Assembly: GCF_900104215.1 (NCBI RefSeq)
Contig: NZ_FMXO01000002.1
Coordinates: forward strand, 1 to 64,000
DNA from: Desulfonatronum thiosulfatophilum
Lineage (GTDB): Bacteria; Desulfobacterota; Desulfovibrionia; Desulfovibrionales; Desulfonatronaceae
Length of the DNA stretch: 64,000 nucleotides
Reading direction: 5' to 3'
Shown here: piece by piece, positions 57,690-64,000 of the stretch
How positions within the stretch are numbered: the first letter of the stretch is position 1
Layout of the letters: each line of letters begins with the position of its first letter
Translations under genes and position numbers: made by a program
Notes under the pieces: generated by a model
What the model was told of the DNA's origin: nothing
The model's input: only the letters and a program-made list of their open reading frames with translations
Databases searched by the model: none

Positions 57690-58020
57690 CTTTGACTGGG
57701 GCACTCAGTGCGTGCACAATTTGAGGATCGGAAATACATCGGCGAAGCGGATCATGCTGAAAAGGTTGCGCCGCCCAAAACCTCGTCCAAACTCCCTCGT
57801 CAATTGTGCACTCAGTGATTGCACAATCTCTTTTCCGTATTCAGCGCGCTGACTTCCAAGGACTTCCGTCTGGATACGCTTGCCTATACGCCAGTAAAGA
57901 ACGTCATTTCAGCATTGACTGTGCGGGCGATAGTCTCGCGGGTTTGCTCGATCATGGAGCGCACGTCGGCCACGAGTCCGGCGTCGCTCTGGACGACTTG
58001 TCCGATTTTTATGTCCGCTG
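57690..58020 (-). pseudogene. YhcG/DUF1016 nuclease gene, decayed
   Basis: On the minus strand, LVADVRSMIEQTRETIARTV breaks off after NAEM. It resumes in other frames as RIGKRIQTEVLGSQRAEYGK and LFSMIRFADVF. These are the N-terminal blocks of YhcG (DUF1016) PD-(D/E)xK proteins common in restriction loci. At least two frameshifts are present and the C-terminal nuclease domain is missing. It lies just downstream of the DUF4062 gene. Confidence 0.75.
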
Positions 58021-58033
58021 CTCACGATACCGC

Positions 58034-59614
58034 TCATTCGCCCCCCCCGTTTTTTGCCAAAAGCTCCAGCACGGCCCGCCCCTTTTCCGTGAGCCGGTAT
58101 TTCTGAAAGCGGCTGGTTGGCTTTTCGGGGATGGTGGGTTCGATGATACCGGAATCCACAAGTCGTTTGATCTGTTTGTGCAGTTCTCCGGAAACGGTCT
58201 TATGACCGAGAATCGGAGCCAGACTTGCCTTGCCTAGTGGCTCCTCCCGAATGGCCAACACTACCTTCGCAGCCAAGGCCGACTCTAGCCGTGACTCTAG
58301 CCGCGACTTTAGCCGTGACTCTAGCTGTGAGCCGACTGGGTCGGTGACTTGTCCGGTGACTTGCGGGGTGACTTGGTCCCGACCCAGTCTAGACTTGGCC
58401 CCCGGCTCAGGCATTTTCCTCCGGATCGTCAACACGAAAAAACCGCCGTCAAGCCTGATTTCCGGTTCAACAAGCCCAGCCTTTTTGCATCGCCGGATCA
58501 TGTCGCGGATACCGGTTCCCATACGTTCGATGTACTTGGTCAGGTACATGGGCTCGGCAATAAGCGGATTGTGCGGGACCGAGGCATGTGGGCCGCGCAG
58601 TTTTTCCAGGGTCAGGGTCGGCGGCAGGGTGCCGGGGTTCCAGACTTCCAGCCGGTCTTTGAAGAGCATGACCTGGACGCTGCCATTGCTGGTGTAGTCG
58701 CGATGCACTACGGCGTTGACGATGGCTTCGGCGACAACTTCCTGGGGTATTTCGTATTTTGTCGGGGCCTGGGTGCTTTCGGCTCGCGTTCCCACCCAAA
58801 GATCGATCTTGGAAAGTACGAAATCCTTGGCCTGATCCACCAGATCGAAAACCGTGCCTTTGTAAACCTGATAGGAAGGAATGGGTTTTTCCACTTCATA
58901 GCCGTGGAAATGGGCGCATTTCACCTCGGAAGTGATCAAGAACCGCTGAGGCTGTTTGCCGAACAACAAAATGGCGGCATGAGTCGGTCGTCCCTTGTCG
59001 AGCAAATTGAGATGCTCCAGGACCTCATGCGGCGGCGTATCTCCCGGTAAGGGAAAATTGTGGCCGCGCCGGGAAAGCACAAGAAAACGGGTAATCTTGT
59101 CTTCGGCAAGATCATCATACGTTGCGTTTCGACAGAACGTGGCATCAAACGGGCCGAAACGGATCAGTTCCCGCTCTTCAAGAATCCTGATCAGACTTGC
59201 ATAAACCGCGGCGATCAGCTCCTCGGCGGAATTGATCCGCCGCCGGATCAAGCTGTCTGTGACCTGATCAATCAAGGCTCGCATTTTCGGATGCCGAACG
59301 CTGTCATCGACTCCCTTGACGAAGATCAGCCGGATCTTTCCCTTTTCCGTGGCCCGATTGAACTCACGGTGGGTCGGCGAAAGCCCCTCGCCATCTTCCC
59401 GGCCATACTCCTTGCCGAAGATGCCCAGATAGATATCACAGCGATCCACCTGGTCGAGGTAGCACTGATCGGCCCGCTGATCGGCCGCCGGCTGTTCTTC
59501 AAACAGAAAGTATTCGAAAAAGCGCCGCAGCATCGGATCCCCGGAAAGGTATGCGGCCAGGGCCTTGCGCTCAGCGGCGAATTCCTTTTGCACGCTGCTG
59601 ATAAAGATCTTCAC
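58034..59614 (-). CDS. DUF4062 / ATP-binding protein of restriction locus
   Basis: The 526-residue protein starts with a DUF4062 domain (MKIFISSVQKEFAAERKAL, VDRCDIYLGIFGKEYG). An AlbA_2-like middle (HAAILLFGKQPQRF) and a GHKL-type ATPase half-site follow (VVAEAIVNAVVHRDYTSNG, DRLEVWNPGTLPP, RMGTGIRDMIRRC). After a repetitive linker (~420-455) it ends in a winged-helix region (SGELHKQIKRLVDSGIIEPT). Similar proteins occur in type I loci, with unknown role. Its ATG overlaps the hsdM stop (ATGA). Confidence 0.85.
   Translation of the reverse strand: MKIFISSVQKEFAAERKALAAYLSGDPMLRRFFEYFLFEEQPAADQRADQCYLDQVDRCDIYLGIFGKEYGREDGEGLSPTHREFNRATEKGKIRLIFVKGVDDSVRHPKMRALIDQVTDSLIRRRINSAEELIAAVYASLIRILEERELIRFGPFDATFCRNATYDDLAEDKITRFLVLSRRGHNFPLPGDTPPHEVLEHLNLLDKGRPTHAAILLFGKQPQRFLITSEVKCAHFHGYEVEKPIPSYQVYKGTVFDLVDQAKDFVLSKIDLWVGTRAESTQAPTKYEIPQEVVAEAIVNAVVHRDYTSNGSVQVMLFKDRLEVWNPGTLPPTLTLEKLRGPHASVPHNPLIAEPMYLTKYIERMGTGIRDMIRRCKKAGLVEPEIRLDGGFFVLTIRRKMPEPGAKSRLGRDQVTPQVTGQVTDPVGSQLESRLKSRLESRLESALAAKVVLAIREEPLGKASLAPILGHKTVSGELHKQIKRLVDSGIIEPTIPEKPTSRFQKYRLTEKGRAVLELLAKNGGGE
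58281..58377 (-). repeat. Two tandem arrays of 12-bp repeats inside the DUF4062 gene
   Basis: Four units GACTCTAGCCGT (58281-58328, one to two changes each) and three units CGGTGACTTGTC (58342-58377) encode the linker segments SQLESRLKSRLESRLES and DQVTPQVTGQVTD. All units are multiples of three, so copy-number change would keep the frame. Confidence 0.8.
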
Positions 59615-61176
59615 GCGCCGACTCCGAGTTGCCTGAGGATGGCATCAAGAGCCTTGTCGGTCTCTTTTGCCTCGGCTTCGATGACCCTGAGTTCCGCGAC
59701 GATCTCGGCGATGGGCCGGTAGGTTTCGGCATCCGAGGTGTGAATGTAGCGGCTGGGGGAGATGTTGTAATCGTTCTTCTTCAGCTCGGCGTGATCGACG
59801 ATGCGGCTGAGCTTATCCTCTTCCTGCCACCCGATGAGGGTGTCGGCGATACGCTGAATGCCCTCATCAGGAATGAAGTTCTTGGGGTCGCCCTTTTGGA
59901 AGACCTGGGATGCATTGACCAGAAAGACCTTGCCCTGGCGCTCCTTGGGCTTGGCCTTGTTCAGGAACAGCACGATGCCCGGGGCGGTGGTGTTGTAGAA
60001 GAGGTTTTCCGGCAAGTAGAGCACGCTCTCGATGAGGTCGTGGTCGACGAACCACTGGCGGACGGTCTTTTCCTTGTTGGCGCCGGCATTGCCCGAGCCG
60101 CGGGATGCCGCGCCGGTGTCGAGGACCACGGCGGCGCGGCCTTTCTCATTCAGGCTGGCATGCATGTGCTGGACCCAGCCCCAGTCGGCGGAGGACTTGC
60201 CGGGAAAGCCGGCCCCGGCGGGAAAGCGGTCGAGTTCGTCGTTGTCGTAATCGGCCTCGGTGAACCAGTCCTGGTTCCACATGGGATTGGCGACGACGCG
60301 GTCGAAGGTGCGGAGCTTGCCCTGCTTGTTGCGGAATTTGGGATTCTTGAAGGTGTCGCCGATCTCGATCTCGCCTTCCATATCATGGATGATCATGTTC
60401 ATGTTGGCCATGGCCCAGGTGTCGGCGGTGTACTCCTGGCCATAGAGCTTGAGCGGGGCGACGGTGCGCTTCCTACCCCTGGCCGCCTCTTCCATGGCGA
60501 TCTCGCACTTGATGAGCAGGCCGCCGGAACCGCAGGTGGGATCGTAGATTTCCATGCCGGGCTCCGGCTGAAGCACCTTGGACATAATAGCGCCGACTTC
60601 CGGCGGGGTGTAGAACTCGCCGGCGCTCTGGCCGCCGCCCTCGGCGAACTTGCGGATCAGGTATTCGTAGCTCTTGCCGATGATGTCGGCCTCGACGTCC
60701 TCGAGCCCGAGGCGTTTGGTGCTGATCGCTTCGATCAGGTTGGAGAGCCGGTCGTCGTCGATATCCCGCTGGCCGTGGGTGGTGGCGTTGAAGTCAACGC
60801 GGTCGATGATGCCCTGCAAGCGAGGATTTTCCTTGGCGATGGCCCGCATGTGGGTGGTGACGCTTTCGCCGATCTTGTCGGAGAGTTTGCGGATGATCGA
60901 CCAGACCGGTTCCTCCGGGTCTTCCGGCAGCAGGGGCAGATAGAAGCGCACCAGCTTGTGATCGGCCTTGACCAGCTGGAAGGCCTTTTTGCGCGAACCG
61001 ACCTCGGCCGCTATCCGGTTGACCTCGTCATCGAAGACATCGCACAGCCGCTTGGTAAAGATCAGCGGCAGAATGAAATCCTTATATTTCGGTGCATCCT
61101 TGGCGCCACGGATGGAACAGGCCGCATCCCATATCCAGGATTCGAGGGATTTGCCTCTACCATTATTGTTTGCCAT
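59611..61176 (-). CDS. hsdM: Type I restriction modification M subunit
   Basis: The 521-residue N6-adenine methyltransferase has an N-terminal HsdM helical domain (ESWIWDAACSIRGAKDAPKY). The SAM site is IYDPTCGSGGLLI, after GEFYTPPEVGAIM. The catalytic tetrad region reads VVANPMWNQDW, where NPMW replaces the usual NPPF/Y. FYNTTAPGIVLFLNK and the C-terminal KKNDYNISPSRYI complete the family pattern. It works with HsdS and HsdR. I chose the ATG at 61176 over the GTG at 61182. It heads the minus-strand operon. Confidence 0.94.
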   Translation of the reverse strand: MANNNGRGKSLESWIWDAACSIRGAKDAPKYKDFILPLIFTKRLCDVFDDEVNRIAAEVGSRKKAFQLVKADHKLVRFYLPLLPEDPEEPVWSIIRKLSDKIGESVTTHMRAIAKENPRLQGIIDRVDFNATTHGQRDIDDDRLSNLIEAISTKRLGLEDVEADIIGKSYEYLIRKFAEGGGQSAGEFYTPPEVGAIMSKVLQPEPGMEIYDPTCGSGGLLIKCEIAMEEAARGRKRTVAPLKLYGQEYTADTWAMANMNMIIHDMEGEIEIGDTFKNPKFRNKQGKLRTFDRVVANPMWNQDWFTEADYDNDELDRFPAGAGFPGKSSADWGWVQHMHASLNEKGRAAVVLDTGAASRGSGNAGANKEKTVRQWFVDHDLIESVLYLPENLFYNTTAPGIVLFLNKAKPKERQGKVFLVNASQVFQKGDPKNFIPDEGIQRIADTLIGWQEEDKLSRIVDHAELKKNDYNISPSRYIHTSDAETYRPIAEIVAELRVIEAEAKETDKALDAILRQLGVGA

Positions 61177-61543
61177 CAGCACTCAATCCTTTTTCCATGC
61201 GCATAACGCCGTCCAGAACCGACAACCGAAAGCGGAACGACGAAGAAGCATAGCTTTTGGCTGTATAAATGTTTGGTAATTAAAGGAATTCACGGAATGA
61301 TACAATAAAGGTCATTGATAATGCCTTGGGAACAGGGGCGACTCACTTTTGACATTGCGTAACCGTGAGGTGTCTTGAACAGCGCTAGCCGATTGCAATA
61401 TTCGAAATCACTTAGACCACGCTGGGCATGGATGCAACCAGGGCTGACTCTGAGCCGCGATTCGGCGCGTACAAGTTTCCAAGTACTACACCAAACGCGA
61501 GAATCCTTGTCTTGTCGTCTCTGTTCCTCTACGTTCCACCTTC
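61177..61543. other. Divergent intergenic region hsdM / rpn
   Basis: This 367-bp stretch is between divergent genes. It is AT-richer near 61260-61320, where the hsdM promoter probably lies. I see no repeat, attachment site or small gene. Confidence 0.5.
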
Positions 61544-62530
61544 ATGAGCGAAATCAACAGCATCCATGACACGTTCTTCCGGGAAACCATGAGCCACAAG
61601 GAGGTCGCCGCCGATTTCCTGGCCAACTACCTTCCGGCGAAGGTGCTCAAGCATATCCGCCTGGATACGCTGACCATCACGAAGGACTCCTTCGTGAACG
61701 AGAAACTGGCCGAACACTACTCGGACCTGCTCTACCACGTTACATTCACCGGCAACCGGCTTGGGCTCATCTACTTCCTGTTCGAGCATAAAAGCTATCC
61801 AGACGAATTTACCGATCTTCAACTGCTGGGCTACCTCTCGGAGAACTGGCAACTAGTCCGCAAGCAGTTCCCAAATGCCAAGAAACTGCCCCTGATCATC
61901 CCGGTCATCGTCTACCACGGCAAACCCAAGGGCAAAACCATTCGTCTGGTTGACCTCATCGACCTGCCCCACCCGGACCTGGCCTGCTACGTCCCAACCT
62001 TCGACACCGCCTTCTACGATTTCTCCCCCGCCGCCGACGAATCCATCAAGGGCGATATCTACCTGCGACTGTTCCTGCTCTGCCTCAGAGCCAAAAACAT
62101 CCCGAAATCACGAAAAATTCTGATTCAGATTCTGATCCTCTTGGCGCAACTCCCCGGTGACGTCACCTCCATGCACTGGATTCAAAAGATATTCCGCTAC
62201 CTCTCTCAGGGCATGGACATCGACCGGGGCGTAGTGCATGATCTGGTCAAAGAGTACATTCCCCTGGACATGGAGGGAAAGATTATGACGATAGCTGAGC
62301 AATGGAAACAAGATGGGCGTATGGAAGGCCGTGTTGAAGGCCGTGTTGAAGGCCGTATCGAAGGCCGCCAAGCCATTCTTCAACGCCTCGTCGCCAAACG
62401 CTTCGGCCAGAACATCCTGGACATTCAGTTCCAGGAGCGCCTGCGTAAAGCCACGCCGGAACAGCTTGACCTCTGGGCTGAACGAATCCTGGACGCCAAG
62501 AGCGTTGATGAGGTGTTCAAGGACAACTGA
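61544..62530 (+). CDS. rpn: Rpn-family recombination-promoting nuclease
   Basis: The 328-residue protein begins HDTFFRETMSHKEVAADFL and has a PD-(D/E)xK-like core with Asp61 (EHYSDLLYHV) and Glu81-x-Lys83 (FLFEHKSYPD), as in RpnA-type proteins once annotated as transposases. LPLIIPVIVYHGK follows. A (R)(M/V/I)EG repeat (GRMEGRVEGRVEGRIEGR) lies at ~265-282, a variable feature typical of the family. It is the only plus-strand gene of the island, and the last one before cbiO. A terminator follows. Confidence 0.88.
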   Translation: MSEINSIHDTFFRETMSHKEVAADFLANYLPAKVLKHIRLDTLTITKDSFVNEKLAEHYSDLLYHVTFTGNRLGLIYFLFEHKSYPDEFTDLQLLGYLSENWQLVRKQFPNAKKLPLIIPVIVYHGKPKGKTIRLVDLIDLPHPDLACYVPTFDTAFYDFSPAADESIKGDIYLRLFLLCLRAKNIPKSRKILIQILILLAQLPGDVTSMHWIQKIFRYLSQGMDIDRGVVHDLVKEYIPLDMEGKIMTIAEQWKQDGRMEGRVEGRVEGRIEGRQAILQRLVAKRFGQNILDIQFQERLRKATPEQLDLWAERILDAKSVDEVFKDN

Positions 62531-62560
62531 CTCAAGCCAATCCGAAATATCGAATTCAGT

Positions 62561-62592
62561 AAAGGGAAGCCATCCGGCTTCCCTTTCTTTTG
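62561..62592 (+). terminator. Rho-independent terminator of rpn
   Basis: AAAGGGAAGCC, loop ATCC, GGCTTCCCTTT form an 11-bp stem followed by CTTTT, 30 bp after the rpn stop. Confidence 0.88.
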
Positions 62593-62812
62593 CAGAGGGG
62601 ATAGTGCCAGGTTAAATCAGTAGTGTTGTTTTCGCATACACCCTCCGGCCCCCATTCGCCGCTACGTCCGTTCCGCATCATCCTCGCCGACTTCGCAACT
62701 TTCCATTTCATTTTATTGCCAACCACGCGCATCCGGCATAAATCCCTTTGCGGCCTCCGAAACCACCTCTCCGAACCGGCAACCACAAGAACACGAGAGT
62801 TCGATATCTGAA

Positions 62813-63565
62813 ATGTCCCAAGAACCTTCCTCCGCAATCGCGCTGCACGATCTCTGCTTCTCCTATCCGGACAACCCCGACGTACTCCGAGACCTCAACC
62901 TCGTCATCCCTCCGGGGCAGCGGGTCGGGCTGATCGGCCCGAACGGAGCGGGGAAGACGACCTTGTTCATGAGCATCTGCGGCATTCTCAAGCCGACGTC
63001 CGGCCGGGTCCTGGTCCAGGGCGAGCCCGTGACCAGCGGCAGCTTCAACCCGCAAGTGGCTCTGGTTTTTCAGAAATCCGACGATCAGCTGTTTTGCCCT
63101 TCGGTCTGGGAGGATGTGGCGTTTGGGCCCGAGAACATGGGCTTGTCCGGCGAAGAGGTGAACCAGCGGGTCCGGGAGGCGCTCAACACCGTGGGCGCCA
63201 TGGATCTGGCCCAGCGTCCCGTCCATCACCTCTCGGAAGGCGAAAAACGCATCGTCTCCATTGCCGGAGCCCTGGCCATGCAGCCGCGGGTGCTCATCTA
63301 CGACGAGCCCAGCGCAGGCCTGGACATCCGCGCCAGACGCCGGCTGATCACCTTGCTCAAACAGGGCGACCAGACCTTGCTCATTGCCTCCCACGACCTG
63401 GAATTGGTCCTGGAAGTTTGCGAACGTGTCGTGCTCATGGATCAGGGCCGCATCGTCGCAGACGGCCCTGCTCTGGAAATCATGGCCGATGAAGACCTGA
63501 TGACGGCTCACGGCCAGGAAAAACCCCACTCCCTGATTCCCCACTGCCTGCCCCATAAACACTGA
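62813..63565 (+). CDS. cbiO: ECF transporter ATPase CbiO
   Basis: The 250-residue ABC ATPase has GLIGPNGAGKTTLF (Walker A), the Q-loop in VALVFQKSDDQLFCPSVWEDVAFG (typical of CbiO/EcfA), the signature HHLSEGEKRIVSIAGAL, Walker B LIYDEPSAGLD and the switch His in LLIASHDLE. It should energise the CbiM/CbiQ importer encoded at 44099-45501. No other transporter gene is adjacent, so the operon appears split by the island. There is no strong ribosome binding site, and its promoter is unknown. Confidence 0.93.
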   Translation: MSQEPSSAIALHDLCFSYPDNPDVLRDLNLVIPPGQRVGLIGPNGAGKTTLFMSICGILKPTSGRVLVQGEPVTSGSFNPQVALVFQKSDDQLFCPSVWEDVAFGPENMGLSGEEVNQRVREALNTVGAMDLAQRPVHHLSEGEKRIVSIAGALAMQPRVLIYDEPSAGLDIRARRRLITLLKQGDQTLLIASHDLELVLEVCERVVLMDQGRIVADGPALEIMADEDLMTAHGQEKPHSLIPHCLPHKH

Positions 63566-63652
63566 GTATGCCTTGCTTCGCCGCGCAGTCCCATTACGTG
63601 AGGCTGCCGCACCCGCGAACATCAAATTGCTTCTCGATACAAATTACGGCCG

Positions 63653-63684
63653 CAAAAAAACCCGCTTCCAGCAAGAAGCGGGTC
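63653..63684 (-). terminator. Rho-independent terminator of the HU-like gene
   Basis: On the minus strand ACCCGCTTC, loop TTGCTG, GAAGCGGGT is followed by a T-run (A-run at 63654-63660), 25 bp after the stop of the HU-like gene. Confidence 0.9.
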
Positions 63685-63709
63685 TTGGATAGAATTTTCA
63701 TATCCGAAC

Positions 63710-63952
63710 CTATTGTTTCAATACGCATTTCACCAGAGCATTTTCCGGATGATAGGTCAGGAAATCATCACCCTGGCCTTTATCGATGCTCAACGAGCCC
63801 AGCTGCGGAAGATCCACGGCATTGCCGTCTTTCAGCGTCTTGGCGGGCACGGAAAAAATGGCGTCCACGATTTTTTCCGCTGTGGCGTCGTCTTTGACCA
63901 CTTCGGAAAGACCATCCTTCAACGCGTTGATATATGTTCTTTTCTCTATCAT
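63710..63952 (-). CDS. Short HU/IHF-like DNA-binding protein
   Basis: The 80-residue protein starts MIEKRTYINALKDGLSEVVK with helices resembling HU/IHF (ATAEKIVDAIFSVPAKTLKDG), then VDLPQLGSLSIDKGQG. The usual arm motif with RxGRNPxTG is missing and the C-terminus reads FLTYHPENALVKCVLKQ. Normal HU is about 90 residues. AGGAG precedes this ATG by 8 nt; an upstream in-frame ATG at 63994 lacks such a site. DNA binding by the standard arm is doubtful. Confidence 0.75.
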   Translation of the reverse strand: MIEKRTYINALKDGLSEVVKDDATAEKIVDAIFSVPAKTLKDGNAVDLPQLGSLSIDKGQGDDFLTYHPENALVKCVLKQ

Positions 63953-64000
63953 CTTAAGTCTCCTGTCGTTTGCCATGTCGACAATCGTCGTCAACTCATT

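Noticed and set aside
59629-61206. 525-codon plus-strand open frame opposite hsdM
   Set aside because: Gly/Val-rich shadow of hsdM, without motifs.
62531-62812. Attachment-site-like direct repeat at the island edges
   Set aside because: I compared the cbiQ end and the region before cbiO by eye and saw no convincing direct repeat; no integrase gene is present.

Overview
The window reads as chromosomal DNA of a GC-rich, Gram-negative, probably anaerobic bacterium. The mix of genes suggests a sulfate reducer of the Desulfovibrionales type (Desulfobacterota): a fused uroporphyrinogen methyltransferase/synthase, a short YchF-like GTPase, AmmeMemoRadiSam genes, LPS transport genes with a GnnA/GnnB pair, an ECF nickel/cobalt transporter and a type I-C CRISPR array. 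The taxonomic assignment is inference; no rRNA gene is present.

Layout. 1-1600 is a decayed accessory zone. It holds the tail of a CRISPR array whose third repeat is cut by an IS21-type remnant, dead DinD-like and AbrB-like genes, and an apparently intact yefM-yoeB toxin-antitoxin pair with its TGTACA operator. 1650-20400 is mostly housekeeping: a PEBP protein, dgkA, a YchF-like GTPase, trmJ, an NlpC/P60 lipoprotein, a c-di-GMP phosphodiesterase, an AMMECR1 protein, purN, cobA-hemD, valS, a BPL-N amidotransferase-like protein, era, tRNA-Pro(TGG), a cobalamin adenosyltransferase, the AmmeMemoRadiSam radical SAM enzyme and purM. 20400-27800 carries a radical SAM protein, a HAD-GH65 phosphorylase fusion, shikimate kinase and glutamine synthetase. 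27800-37300 is an envelope block: lptD, lptE, lptA, lpxB, gnnA and gnnB. The last three point to lipid A built on an amino-sugar with amide-linked acyl chains. 37500-42500 holds a MoaD/E1-like pair, the maltosyltransferase glgE and a KamA-type aminomutase. 42785-45501 is a nickel/cobalt ECF transporter operon whose ATPase gene, cbiO, lies 17 kb away at 62813.

The DNA between cbiQ and cbiO (45502-62812) is a defence island. It contains hsdR, hsdM and hsdS of a type I restriction system, interleaved with a metallopeptidase, two RhuM-family genes, hipBA, a zinc-hook ATPase with a small partner, a DUF4062/ATP-binding protein, a dead YhcG nuclease gene and an Rpn-type nuclease. Duplicated hsdR fragments, and duplicated 165-bp segments flanking one rhuM gene, show that it was assembled by repeated insertion.

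The most novel signal is a family of about 220-bp palindromic intergenic elements. There are three full copies (21803-22023, 28824-29043, 32985-33206) and two partial ones (about 37527 and 38635). They have short terminal inverted repeats and long internal helices with compensatory base changes. Every copy has the same orientation relative to the gene that follows it.
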